A DNA stretch of 64,000 nt from Ambrosia x helenae (GCA_030844895.1 CM061225.1:101198688-101262687), one strand, 5' to 3'; positions 11,470 through 22,413 are shown, numbered from the stretch's first letter. The notes: generated by a model from the letters alone, not told the origin. Program-made: numbers and translations.

Positions 11470-12328
11470 TCTGAGACGACCTTTAGAGCAACTGTATTAT
11501 CAGTAAAAACAAATTAAAACATGATATCATATAACTAAAATTGCATCATTAGATGAATACATAAATGACAAATCTGAAAAATCTTAAAACCTATTAAATT
11601 TTGAAATCAGATTTATCATTGTGAGAGTATAATTAGTAAAAAACTTAAATTGAAAATCCCAAATTGAAAACTTTATATAATCGAGTCATATTCACAATGT
11701 TCATACAAACTTGATTCAAAACAACATCAATCTAATCTTCTGAAAACCCAAGTTTGACCTAACATCATCAATGGCAAATAAAAAAAAACACTGTCCGAGT
11801 CCATCCATATCCATTCAAGAACCCTAATATCACAATCAAGAAATATAATCAAACAATCAAGAACCCTAATTAAGGGCAAATCAAGGTTTTGTTTGTCGTA
11901 AAAAAACACACAAATCGAAAGATAAATATAATCAAATACAATGAAAACCGGGAAAAAGAAACATTCAATCGACAAAGATATGAGAAAAATACGAAAAAAA
12001 ACACACTGAAAATCAGAGATGAAGATGGATTCAATGAAATAAGAATGAAATAGAGATTACCTTAGATTGGAGATGAATGATTGGATGAATCGCCCTTGAA
12101 TTCGCTGATTAGGGTTTCCAGTGTTTTGTTTGAAGGAGGCGAGAATAAGAGGATTGTTTTGACCGTGTGTTTTGTATGAGTATATATATTTTCGGGTTTT
12201 TTTTTAAATGAAAAATTTTATAAATTCCCACAATGAGACACTTGGCACAATATGATTGGCTACACAATTGAGGATGAATGTGGGAGTGCCAAGTGTCCTC
12301 ATGGACTTTAGTTTATTAGATGTATAGA
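11470..12328 (-). promoter_or_regulatory. 5' region of the B3 gene and Helitron 5' terminal region
   Basis: Contains the putative leader of the B3 gene and the Helitron 5' end. A TATA-like run (TATATATA) occurs near 12180. The terminal 80 bp carry GAGGACACTTGGCAC, a wording shared by many plant Helitron 5' ends, and the terminal TC at 12328-12327. Confidence 0.5.
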
Positions 12329-12574
12329 TTAGCTACTTAGGTGGTCATCACACCGTCACATTATCACTAACTAATCCTGTCATCTTATTTTATTACATTC
12401 CATCACATTTTACATGAGGTGGCCATCACACAATCACACTTATCACTAATTTTTTATAAATAATAAACAATAAATAAATGCACCAAATACAAACATTTTT
12501 TAACTTAAATTCCCAATAACATACAATAAATAAAAATTACCAAAAAAAAAATACAAGTTAAAAGAAAAATTAAA
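12329..12574. other. short spacer between Helitron and MULE
   Basis: AT-rich DNA with an imperfect repeat of GTGGTCATCACAC / GTGGCCATCACAC. Its last nine bases (12566-12574) are the left target duplication of the next element. Confidence 0.5.
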
Positions 12575-12772
12575 GAGTGAATTGCTTGGTTGGTCGGTCC
12601 CATGGTTTACAGATATTGCATTTTGGTCCCAATGCTTCAATAATTACAGACTTGATCCTAAATGTTTACAACTTATCACTTGTGTGTTCCCGTAGGTTTG
12701 TTTTGCATAACACTAACAGTCCTTGGCATGGATGGTCATTAGTTTTGATCGTTAAATTTGGTTAAAATTACT
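12575..12772 (+). repeat. left TIR of the MULE
   Basis: Matches the reverse complement of about 15000-15205 with substitutions and indels. Shared blocks include GAATTGCTTGGTTGGTC, GGTTTACAGATATTGCATT and GGTCCCAATGCTTC. Confidence 0.8.
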
Positions 12773-12996
12773 ATTATACCCTAAGGAATGGGTTCATATG
12801 AGAACCACCTTGAGTTGTGAGAACTTAAGAACCTCCCTAGACCAATAACATGATGACACATATACAACCTATTAGTATAATATTAAGGGGTAAAAAAGTA
12901 ATTGATCCTCACCCCAACCCCACCCCACCCCACCCCCCATTGCACCCTTTTTATACAACTATTTTTTTTAAATCATTTATCCTCTCTCAGACACTC

Positions 12997-13051
12997 CTCT
13001 CTCTCTCTCTACTTTCTCTGTCTACTCCCTCTCTCACACACACACCCCTCT

Positions 13052-13093
<42 letters not shown>
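12997..13093. repeat. (CT)n-rich microsatellite tract
   Basis: Long pyrimidine tract dominated by CT dinucleotides, interrupted by ACACAC. Such tracts are common in plant 5' leaders. Confidence 0.9.
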
Positions 13094-13096
<3 letters not shown>

Positions 13097-13711
13097 TACA
13101 CTCATGTCTCTCTCTCTCATCGACGGTGGTGTTGGTTTTTGGATGGTGACGGGTGGTTCGTGGTGGGGGGTTTTCAGCGGTGGTTCGTGGTGTTGGTTTT
13201 TTCAGCGGTTGTGTTGGTTTTGGGTTGGTTATTTTGGTGGTTTTTTAGCGGTGGGTTCGATGTGGTGTTTTGAAGATGATGATGAACAGATCTGAATCAG
13301 GTATATTATTATTATTATTATTATTATTGTGTGTTGTTTTGTTTGTTTAGATGATGATGATGGGTTGGGGATCTGAACGGTGGTGGTATTTTTGGGGTTA
13401 GGAGACGGCGGCGACGGTGGAGGACGGCCGGGGGTCGGTTCTTGGGGTGGTGAATCTGATGAAGACGGTGGTGGTATGTTCTTCATGTTGTTCTTATTAT
13501 TATTATTATGTTTTTGTTTTGATGTTTTTTGATGGATGATGATTGGTTTTTTGCAGCATCAAGTGTTTTTTTTTTTTTTTTTTTTTGTAACAATAAATGA
13601 TGATGATGTAATGCATAGAAGTTTTGGTTGATTTATATTTTGATGTAATACATTTTTTCGTTTTGATTTAAATTGATTGTATGGATGTTTTTCTTTGGGT
13701 TTTTACGTTGG

Positions 13712-13846
13712 TGTAAAATAATTACACTGGTGTAATACGAATGTCGTAGTGTTGTGTATGGTAGATTTACACTGGTGTAAATAATTACACCAGTGTAAAT
13801 GATAGTAGATTTACACTAATGTAAATAGTTACACCAGTGTAAATCA
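13712..13846. repeat. cluster of TTACACTGGTGTAA palindromes
   Basis: The palindrome TTACACTGGTGTAA occurs twice (about 13720 and 13766), and the related arms TTACACCAGTGTAA and TTACACTAATGTAA follow. Adjacent copies can themselves pair into a longer cruciform around 13765-13800. Confidence 0.8.
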
Positions 13847-14999
13847 TCTTCATCAAATTTATCTGATTATTTTGTTGTAAAAAATAAAAAAATAAAAACA
13901 GTTAAAAAATCTGATATTTTGAATTATTACATAAAAAATTAATATCATATTATATTAATTATATTCTCTCACATAAAGTTTTACATTAATACCCCTAATG
14001 GTACTTTATTTATAATAAAAAAAATTAAATGGCAAGTTGGTGTTTTGGTAAAAGACAAAATACCAAAACTTTTAATCTCAACCTTTGATTGGCCAAGATC
14101 AATGGCTTACAGTGGTTCCTATGGTTCTCACAACTCACCATGTTCTCAAAATAACCCAACCCTATACCCTAATGCTAAAAGACAAAATACATAAAAAAAT
14201 TATAAATACCATAAACCTTAAGTGGGCCCCACTTCAATCCCACCTCTTCATCTCCTTCCCCAATTAGCCTCAAGAAACCCTAACCCTAAAACCCAGATTC
14301 AATTAACCCAAATTCGACAAAATTAAAGGCCGAAACTAAGCGGCTAATATTCGGACCTTATCAAAGAACTAAACGGCGATAAAAATTTCGACTTACAATA
14401 TGATTATAGGCCAAAACTAACGAAAGGGAACCGGTCTTGGAGTCGATTTTTATGAACTCCATGGACACGATTAGACAAATTTTAAAGTGGGTTTATGTTG
14501 TGAAAAGGTTGATGAACAATTTGGAATCATTTATTTATAGAGCTATTGATGATTTCCAAATGTTTGGTCCTGACATAAAACCGACGGTTTACACCATTTA
14601 AAAACCGGATTAAAACCTTGATTTAACGCGTTAAATGTTTATGGTAGCCTTTGTAACTGATTTATAATCATGGGGAAACTTTAAAGTTGCAATAATAACG
14701 AGTTAAGAAGGTTCAGGGATTGGTTTTACAGGGTACCAGAAACCCGCCGAAAATGGTCACCGGCGGCGACCTGGTTCTGGCCGAAAAAAAACAGGGTGGT
14801 TCTGGCGGCGACCTGGTGGTGGTTGATGGCTGAATAAGAATAATTTGGTTGGGAGGTGGTGAGGAGGTCAGCCGACTTCTCTTCTCGACACTTCAACAAA
14901 TGTGTTTTTAGGGAGGTGATGGATTTGTTGTTGTTCATGGAGATGGGCTTTTGTGATTGATTGCAGACAATAATGAGGAAGATGACTGTTGATTGACTT

Positions 15000-15205
15000 T
15001 TCAGTTGGGATAATAATATTATTGTTATGCAGGGGTAAAATAGTCAATTCATACTAACTTAACTGAGTAATTTAATTGATGTTAAGAGCAGGGACCACAC
15101 GAGTGCGGATTTTTTAACATCAAGTACCAACTCTGTAATTATAGAAGCATTGGGACCAAGAATGTAATATCTGTAAACCACAGGGACCAACCAAGCAATT
15201 CACTC
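15000..15205 (-). repeat. right TIR of the MULE
   Basis: Inverted partner of the left TIR, ending GCAATTCACTC immediately before the 9-bp duplication. Confidence 0.8.
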
Positions 15206-15297
15206 AAAATTAAATAATAAAATTAACTGGCCTGTGGGTTTGGCTCGTTGAATTAGATACCTAAACCATCAACGTGCTCCGTTAGATCAAATCGAAG

Positions 15298-16440
15298 TTG
15301 TTAGTGGGTTTGTTCGTTCAACCACAACAAAAATCAAACACTCTAATCTCAAACACTTTCAACCACAATCATATGGATCCAAGAAAATTAAAGGGTGTCG
15401 CAAAGCAAAAAGGATCATCTAAATCAAAAGAATGGGGTTCAAGTAGTAAGGGTAGAGGATTAGGTTCAAAGCCGGTTTCAGTTTCGAGCTCAGTGGAAGG
15501 GTATAGGTCTGTGTTGAATTTCCACGTGCCACAAAGACAACCACTCCAACCACAACAGTTTTATCAACTCTCACAATCACAACCACAACTACAATTTCAA
15601 TACCAACCATACAACAACCCTAACTACATTATTATGCACATTATATTACACCACATAATTACCACAACAAATGGAGGACTTCGACTCATTTGCGATGAGG
15701 AGACCAACCATTGGTCGAGCAGTTGAGAAGCAAGAGTGAGACCTCCACCTTCATGGACACGGTGATAATGACGAATGCCATAGACACAAAACGAGGAACA
15801 TGATGATGTTGAAGATATGCTTGTTATAGAAGATGAAAATGAATAAGACACCAGGGGGGATCGCCTCGCGAATAAAGGCTACAAAGTGGACAACTATACA
15901 ACAAGTTGCTTTAGCAAAATCTTGGTGGGTGAAGAATTATTCGATAGTTATTCCAGCAAGAGACGTATGTCATCGAACGCCAGCAACTGTCATGCGTCTA
16001 GTATACGAGACGACTCCACTCCTATTAGTAGGATGCCAAATTTAAGTGAAGATACCCAACCAGCAAAACTAAAACGCAAAAATAATAAGAAAGTCGTCGC
16101 CATCGAGTTTTCAAGCAAAACCTCGTTGATTGAAGGATTTGGGCCACACCGGACGATGAAAGAAGATAAGTTGAAAAAGTTGGTGGACATCCAAACTCAA
16201 CAAGGAGAAAAAAACTTTAGCATTTTTTAAGAACGAGGAAAATGTTGAGGCAAAGACGGTATGACCATGACTCGAACATGTATTTGAATCCACATGACCA
16301 CCTCAAGGGTGAAAGCTTGGAATTTGTTTTGAAACGAAAAAAATGAAATTGGGGTGAAATATGGTTGGGATAATTATTGGGAAGAAGACGAAGACGAAGA
16401 CCACGAGTAGTTTATTTTTATTTGTATGGTGTAACATTAT
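15298..16440 (+). pseudogene. decayed Myb/SANT-like transposon ORF
   Basis: A start at 15373 (MDPRKLKG) opens a Gln/Pro-rich N-terminal part (QRQPLQPQQFYQLSQSQPQ). After several frame changes a Myb/SANT-like helix follows (KWTTIQQVALAKSWW, about 15874-15920). The tail has a Lys-rich segment and a coiled region (KEDKLKKLVDIQTQQGEK, about 16158-16215). Order and style match the ORF at 43341-44808, a Myb/SANT-like protein usually linked to PIF/Harbinger elements. At least three frameshifts or stops make it non-functional. I did not identify the termini of the element that carried it. Confidence 0.6.
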
Positions 16441-17700
16441 GGGTTTTCTTGTATTATTTTTAGTTTAAGTTAATGTACCTTTAGTTTCTTTAATATAATG
16501 TTATTATTAATTAAATTCTTTATTAAAGGAAAAACTAAAAAAACATTTCAGTGTACTGGTTTATGGTAGTGCTGTATCAAAAATTTTGTTTTATCAAAGT
16601 GAATTAGTGAAATGACGTGACAATGCAGAATTGGTGAAAATTAGGGTTTTCAGTAAAATTAATTAATCAAGTGTTGCGCCCCTCCCTCCCTTATATTGTA
16701 AAACGTGTTAAAGATAGAAAACTTTGATTTCTTTATGTAACATTTGAAAAACTCTGTAACTATTGGATGAAGTTTTCTCTAATTTAAACGAGTGAGCTTG
16801 CTTTCACTCAAGTTCTTTAGAGCAAAGGTTCTAATAATGTAGAGAAGAATACATTAATTTTTTATATGTTTTTCTGTAACGAGTGAAAATTATTCTTATA
16901 TTGAGTTTTAAAAATATTAATTAGCACCTCATAAATTTTCCATTAAATCTCCTTTAATTGATTTCAGTAATATATAGTTGTGTGTTTGTTTTTCGGAAAC
17001 GTAGGCTGGAATCTTAATGGTAAAGGTAGAATAGGACTATTGGGAGGGGGAAGCACGTGACCAGGAACGGAACAGAACAGAAGGCTGCCAAAGACAAAGT
17101 GTGTGTTGGTTGGTTGGTTTTCACTTTTTTTACTTTTTTACTTTTTACCTTTTTGTTGTGTTTTGTTGACCATGGTTTCATCATTTCCTTTCCATACTCC
17201 CCCACCTTTTACTCTCTTTCTGTCCCTCGACTTTCCTTTTCATTTAACAAACTTAACTTAAACGTTAAAAGTGTGTTACAATAATACCAAAATATTAATT
17301 CTTTATATGGTAGCATGATCAAATGTATCTACATGTAAAAGAGTACGTAAGACAATACATAACTTTATATACTTTGAGACTTTCCCGTTTAAAAAAGAAA
17401 GCAAATTAGTTTGTGTCTAAATGACTTATTTTGTTTTGTATGTTTCTTACCGAGTGTAAGTTTACCTTGTGTATACTTTGAGAATGAACTTCGAACTAGG
17501 GGGTGCGCTCAATGGGGGGGGGGGGGGGGGGCTACCTTAGCTGAGACAAAAAGAGTACTAGCGTAAAAATGCGACTTGCTAGGACGAGTAATTATGTTTA
17601 ACCATTCTATTAGGATGTTGCATTTTTTTTATTATTATCAAAAAAGGAAAATTGTTATGGTATGAATGAAGATAAAGGTTTTTTTTGTTAATAATAATTA
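16441..17700. other. intergenic, no gene recognised
   Basis: AT-rich DNA. Overlapping small open frames at 17014-17284 on both strands show no family signature. A pure run of 18 G lies at 17514-17531. Confidence 0.5.
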
Positions 17701-17704
17701 AAAA

Positions 17705-17828
17705 AATCTATCAACACATGTTGCATTCGAAAGAGGCTTGTGCTTCTTAGAGATGAAGTTCTAGGTTCAAATCTAGGTAAGGTTGTAGTTTGTGTAAACT
17801 ATAGTGAGGGTAACATTAGCCGTAAAAA
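17705..17828 (+). mobile_element. SINE fragment, tRNA-derived
   Basis: Contains a B-box-like GGTTCAAATCT near 17764 followed by a short 3' part ending ATTAGCCGT and an A run. The A box is not clear and no target duplication was found, so this is probably 5'-truncated. Confidence 0.5.
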
Positions 17829-18425
17829 AAATAACTGAAAAGGAAAAGGAAAAGGAAAGATAGTCAAACTGAGGATGGTCACCCAACAATTGAGTCATTA
17901 TATATTTTTTTTAAGTGAATAACAAGTATGCATATAAAATATAAGAATTAAACATGTTTGTTTAAGTTTAGCTCTTGTAACATATATACCAAACAAAATT
18001 GAGTATAAAAGGAATCAAAATTGTACACGTATTTCAATGTAAGGGTATTTGAAAGGCGGTTTTCAGGTGGGATGCTAAGAAAACTAGAAGCTTATGAAAA
18101 AAATCCAAAGCCTGAAATATTTGGAATGGATACTAGAAGAGGTATCATGTCATGCATGTACTATGCTAAAATTTACATATCGTGGATGGGTTTGATATTA
18201 TGTTAGGCATGTACTATAATTTAAACCAGTGTAAACTCGCATCAAAATTGAATATATTAACAATTTGCATGTGTCTAAAAATATTGTGTTAGCTAGAACG
18301 GTTAATACCTTATCTTTAGTTCCCTACTTTTTTTTTTCTTCATAATTCTATGTTTATAACGAAACTACAATATTTAATCCCATTGTTTTCAACTATTTAT
18401 GGTATCTTTTAAATTTCTTTTACAA
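17829..18425. other. intergenic, nothing recognised
   Basis: AT-rich DNA with a short GGAAAA repeat near 17836. The small frame at 18021-18206 has no recognisable motif. Confidence 0.5.
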
Positions 18426-18434
18426 TTATTATTA

Positions 18435-18800
18435 GGGAAAATGGCCAAAATAGCCCGTTGACCGGGCGTTTTGCATAAATAGCCCTCTCCCCCGTCTTTG
18501 GAGAGACGGGACACGGCTCACAACGTGCCTGAACCGTCTCCGAGACCGTTTAGTTTTAGATCCAATGGCCAACCAACACGTGGCGTCTCTAATCCCGAGG
18601 CTGTACCGTCTCTCTCCAGACGGTCAGAACTCTCTCCCAGACGGTTCACGTTTCCCCATGCCGGCTGCCTTCGGTTCAACCGTCTCAAAAGACGGTTCAC
18701 ATTTCCCCATGCCGGCTGGCCTTCGGTTCAACCGTCTCAAAAGACGGGTCACAACCCCCAAGTCGTCTTAAGCCGTTTTGGGCTACCGTCTGAACCGTCT
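18435..18800 (+). repeat. left TIR with CCGTCT/AGACGG hairpin subrepeats
   Basis: Several short hairpins of the form CCGTCT-spacer-AGACGG, with spacers of 4-8 nt. An approximately 52-bp subrepeat (AACCGTCTCAAAAGACGG plus TTTCCCCATGCCGGCTG) occurs about twice here. Confidence 0.85.
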
Positions 18801-18805
18801 CACGA

Positions 18806-18822
18806 GTGTATATAAATACCCC
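18806..18822 (+). promoter_or_regulatory. TATA box at inner edge of left TIR
   Basis: GTGTATATAAATACC, a strong plant TATA sequence, pointing into the element. Confidence 0.6.
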
Positions 18823-19304
18823 AATTCACTTAACGAAATTTGCACCCACCGCTCTCCTCAAAGCTTTCATCTTCCAAACCAATGACGTTTTTTGCTTTCC
18901 CAGCCGAAGCCTACCGGCTTACGAAAATATTGTCCGATTACTTGGATTGTTGTTTCATCTGCGTAGGGCTACTTGGATTGTTGTTCCATCTGCGCGTGGT
19001 TTAACCCGTGTAGAATGGATCGATGATGTGGTGGTCTACATTTGAGGCAAGTTCGTTCGCTTCCCGAATTTATGTCTCGATGTTCGACGTGTGCACACTG
19101 AGAACTATTGTTACATAAAACGAGGAAACGTCTCGGACTTGTCTGTGTAGAGCACATACACCATTCGAAACAACGTCTATGTAGACCACTGCTACTACCA
19201 CCGCTGTGGAGGACAAAACATCTAACACTAGGATGTAGTCTTCAATAGTTGGTTAGACACTTCGATTACTTCAAACAAAGTTTTTAGTTCTGGAAGTAAA
19301 TTTA

Positions 19305-19410
19305 GGAAGTTTGTTGTAATAGTATAGTTTGTTTATTGTTGTTGTAATAGTATAGTTTGTTTATTGTGATTGTAATAGTATAGTTTGTTTATTGTTGTTG
19401 TAATAATATA
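19305..19410. repeat. 28-bp tandem repeat, about 3.5 copies
   Basis: Unit contains GTAATAGTATAGTTTG followed by TTTATTGTTGTT. It ends at the poly-T of the nested LINE, and the region resembles a 3' untranslated tail. Confidence 0.8.
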
Positions 19411-19412
19411 GT

Positions 19413-20620
19413 TTTTTTTTTTTTTTGAAAGGTAGATTTCATTCAAAAAAGCGCAACCGGAAGTCCTCGAAGAAAGGACGCCCGGGCAACAAACGATTAC
19501 ATCAGATCAAGCGGGTATTTACACCACGCATTCCAATCTACAACTTTCATTTTAGTTCTATGTTTACACCAAAAATACGAAATAATCTTGATGCTTTCGA
19601 CGATTTCCACGGCTCGACGTTTCTTCTTTTTAAAAATGCGATCATTACGTTCGTTCCATATGGTCCACAACGTCGTATAAAAGATACCTCTTAACATGTT
19701 TCTAGCTTGCTTGGAACTTGTTTGCTGCTTCGTAATCATCAGCAGGTCTGCAACATCGAAAACAAATAATGGGTTTAACCGGCACCAATGTTCCACTCGA
19801 CTCCAAATTTCCGCAGCGAACAAACATCCAGTGAATAAATGTGTAGCCGTTTCAGCATCCGAATCACAGAACTCGCACAGGTCAGATTGAAGGTTCACCC
19901 CGCGTTTAACCAACTCGACTTTAGTAGGCAACCGATTGCGGATAGCTCTCCATACCATAATCTTACACTTGAGAGGATTCCAACACTTCCATTCCATCTT
20001 GTGATCAATCGGAGGTCTAGGGAAGCTGGAAAGAAGCCTTCTAGCGCTGCGAACAGTGAAGACTTGGGTTCCATTTGCTTTCCAACTCCATTTGTCCACC
20101 CCCCCTTTCCATGTGAAATCGTAAATCTCCTCCAACAAGCTGAAAAGCTCGTTTAGTTCAGCAACAGTAGAAGGGTTTTGACGCCAATTCCATTGCAGCG
20201 TTTTGACATTTTGCACAACACGAACCCGGTCAGCAACGATAGCCCATTTATCGACTTCGAGTCTGAACAAGTTTGGGTAGATAAGACGCAGCGGTTCCTC
20301 ATTCAGCCATGAGTCCATCCAGAAACTGATGATAGAACCATCTCCAACTAAACCTTCAAAGTAGCTTCGAAGGGGTTTTCCGGACCAAATAATCTTGTCT
20401 CCAATCTTTACAATTTGCTTCCAACAACCACTCGCCGATGTCGTACACGGCATGAAAGACCATTTCCTACTCAAGCCGTGACAACCAATAATAACTTTTT
20501 TCCATAACCCATTACCCCCACTTTTAAAGCGCCACGCCCATTTTAGGAGAAGCGCGTCATTAACGTCTTCCAAATTAGCTACACCAAGGCCCCCGTCCGG
20601 TTTAATATAAAAAAACAAAA
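19413..20620 (-). mobile_element. 5'-truncated LINE, C-terminal RT and zf-RVT
   Basis: The minus-strand frame 20618-19497 (373 aa) is open throughout. It begins within the post-RT region (KPDGGLGVANLEDVNDALLLKW) and runs through DGSIISFWMDSWL, the zf-RVT segment (WNPLKCKIMVWRAIRNRLPT, CEFCDSDAETATHLF) and LWTIWNERNDRIF. The 3' end is marked by poly-T at 19412-19427 on the plus strand. This is the normal C-terminus of a plant L1-like ORF2; the RT catalytic core and endonuclease are absent through 5' truncation. It is inserted in the long-TIR element and so is younger than it. No clean target duplication was seen. Confidence 0.88.
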
Positions 20621-20683
20621 TTTAAACATTCATTGCATTAATAAAAATACTTAGATTACTACAAAAGTTTAATAAACTACAAA

Positions 20684-21034
20684 TTAATTAAGACGATCCC
20701 TCATCATTTGACAGGCAGACACGTGTTTAAATTCTTTGCGCTCCCTATTTTTATACTGTCTTTTTGAGTGTCTAATTGACACGTCTTCGGGCATGTTGGA
20801 GGGTACCTCCTGAAGTGTCCGGTTGTGGTACCCGTTGAAGATTTGACACTTCGTGGTCAAATCGGTCAACTTCCGGCTAAGGGACTCGGTTGTTCGGTCT
20901 GACCCTCCAACCAGCCGATTGTATTCGTGCAATATTCGGAACCATTTGTTGGTTTGGTGGGTGCTTTCTTCGACATGACGCCATGCTGCAATCAGTGCAA
21001 TTTCCTGTTCTTCGGTCCATCTTTGCGGTGCCAT
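20684..21034 (-). CDS. Myb/SANT-like transposon protein, 116 aa
   Basis: The start at 21034 (MAPQRWTEEQEIALIAAW) is preferred over an earlier in-frame Met because it is the usual start of this family and lies about 120 bp inside a TATA box. The protein has a Myb/SANT-like helix-turn-helix (RWTEEQEIALIAAWRHVEES, then FRILHEYNRLVGG and LSRKLTDLTTKCQIFNGYHN), the DNA-binding accessory type often carried by PIF/Harbinger elements and their relatives. The C-terminal part is basic. It is a single exon without a stop. No transposase partner was found in the element. Confidence 0.65.
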   Translation of the reverse strand: MAPQRWTEEQEIALIAAWRHVEESTHQTNKWFRILHEYNRLVGGSDRTTESLSRKLTDLTTKCQIFNGYHNRTLQEVPSNMPEDVSIRHSKRQYKNRERKEFKHVSACQMMRDRLN

Positions 21035-21153
21035 TTTTGGATGAATTAGACGGTGTTGGACGGTGGTGGTGGGGTTGTGGATAGTGTTAGACGGTTGTGG
21101 GGTGGTGGATAGTGTTAGACGGTGTTGGGGTGACGGGAATGGGACGGGAGAAC

Positions 21154-21168
21154 GGTATTTATAGGGCT
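21154..21168 (-). promoter_or_regulatory. TATA box at inner edge of right TIR
   Basis: On the minus strand CCCTATAAATACCG, about 125 bp upstream of the Myb-like start at 21034. It mirrors the TATA box beside the left TIR. Confidence 0.6.
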
Positions 21169-21199
21169 GAGCTGGACAACCGAAGCGTCGGACTATCAT

Positions 21200-21596
21200 C
21201 GGGACTCACCGGACTTGGGAAATGTGAACCATCTTGAGAGACGGTTGAACCGAAGGCCAGCCGGTACGGGGAAATGTGACCCGTCTTTTGAGACGGTTGA
21301 ACCGAAGGGGCAGCCAGCATGGGGAAATGTGAACCGTCTTTTGAGACGGTTGAACCGAAGGGGCAGCCGGCATGGGAAACGTGAACCGTCTGGGAGAGAG
21401 TTCTGACCCGTCTGGAGAGAGACGGTACAGCCTCGGGATTAGAGACGCCACGTGTTGGTTGGCCATTGGATCTAAAACTAAACGGTCTCGGAGACGGTTC
21501 AGGCACGTTGGGAGCCGTGTCCCGTCTCTCCAAAGACGGTGGAGAGGGCTATTCATGCAAAACGCCCGGTCAACGGGCTATTTTTGTCATTTTCCC
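21200..21596 (-). repeat. right TIR, with more hairpin subrepeats than the left
   Basis: Reverse complement of the left TIR. It contains about four copies of the approximately 52-bp subrepeat against about two on the left, so the two TIRs have diverged in copy number. Confidence 0.85.
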
Positions 21597-21605
21597 TTAT
21601 TATTA

Positions 21606-22410
21606 TGTGTTTCCAAATAATATCACGTGTCACGACTATATTTATTCTCATCCTTTTGAATAATTTATCGTGTCGTATATTTTTTTTACATTTTATTAAT
21701 AATATGTTTGACATTATTTAACAAAACAACTTCACCGTAAAATGAACAATTTATTCTCTTTAGTTTAAGTATAGTTTTGTTATACTTTAAAAAGTTTTAT
21801 GTTTTCTAACATTGATGTGTTGTGCATGTATCATACTTAATAATGTATATGCTAAGTTCTAAATAAGTTAGTGCTATTATCATATAACTTGCATACTTAT
21901 TTTGCGAAATTTTCTCTATAGGTTGCCTAATTATAAATATAAGTTGCATAATCATAAACATTTTTTTTCTTTTCACAATGTATCATATATTCAACATGTG
22001 TAATACACAATATTATAATCTACTAAATAATATTTTAACTATAATAACCAAATAGTTGATAAAAAAATATTTATGATTAGCCATATAAAAGTTATGTTAT
22101 GAGACATTAACCAATCTCTATCTTCAAACCACACGGAGTTGGCATGGGAAATGGGTGTGGAAGCCCCAAAACGCCACTTGCATCACCCCTTCTCTCATTG
22201 CCCCCGGCATTGCCCATTGGGAAAACAGAAAGCCCACGGTCATGAGGACATGTTCACCAATAAAAAAGTTTGTATGATGTGTTTTAATTGCTTTGTTTTT
22301 TATCCTTGCTCTTCCCTTAACTTTAACCACCTCTCAATTTCCTACGTGGAAGACAAAATTCCCTTTGCGTATGTGGACGCTACATGGCGGGAAAAAAGGG
22401 GCTTCCCCCA
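21606..22410. other. intergenic, no gene recognised
   Basis: AT-rich DNA followed by mixed sequence near 22130-22400. No supported feature. Confidence 0.5.
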
Positions 22411-22413
22411 TTA

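Larger units (their letters stand above)
1284..12328 (-). mobile_element. 11.0 kb Helitron with both termini, carrying helicase, RPA-like and B3 genes
   Basis: Read on the minus strand, the element starts TCTATACATC at 12328, preceded by A, and ends AAATATCTAG at 1284, followed by T. These are the TC and CTRR ends of a Helitron inserted between A and T, with no target duplication. A 6-bp-stem hairpin lies 8 nt inside the CTAG end. Three genes lie between, all on the minus strand: a B3-domain gene, an RPA70-like gene and a PIF1-type helicase. RPA genes are known passengers of plant Helitrons; a B3 gene is less expected. I found no Helitron Rep (HUH nuclease) domain, so I infer a non-autonomous derivative that lost Rep. 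The termini are confident; unity of the element rests on matched strand and end type. Confidence 0.85.
12575..15205. mobile_element. Mutator-like element (MULE), 2.6 kb, non-autonomous
   Basis: Flanked by the perfect 9-bp direct repeat AAAATTAAA (12566-12574 and 15206-15214), as expected for Mutator insertion. The ends are inverted repeats beginning GAGTGAATTGCTTGG on both sides. The interior has no transposase. It holds simple repeats, GGTGGT-rich DNA near 13120-13460, a set of palindromes and a telo-box-like AAACCCTAACCCTAAA at about 14274. Small open frames here are low-complexity. The interior looks like captured gene-leader DNA, which would make it a Pack-MULE, but I cannot name a source. 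Confidence 0.82.
18435..21596. mobile_element. long-TIR DNA transposon with promoters in both TIRs
   Basis: Ends are GGGAAAATGGCC at 18435 and its near complement ending TTTTCCC at 21596. Flanks are TTATTATTA on both sides (18426-18434 and 21597-21605). A 9-bp duplication would make it Mutator-like, while TTA alone would fit PIF/Harbinger; the repeat is low-complexity, so class is open. TIRs are about 330-400 bp and full of CCGTCT/AGACGG hairpins. Each is followed inward by a TATA-like box, so transcription can start from both ends. The right side drives a 116-residue Myb/SANT-like ORF; the left side leads into unrecognised sequence. A 5'-truncated LINE is nested inside. Confidence 0.75.

Noticed and set aside
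12850..13486. Open frames of 85-123 residues
   Set aside because: They are translations of CT, GGT and ATT simple repeats with no conserved motif.
18498..18815. Open frames in TIRs repeated at 21159-21556
   Set aside because: Mirror-image frames created by the hairpin subrepeats of the TIRs; not proteins.
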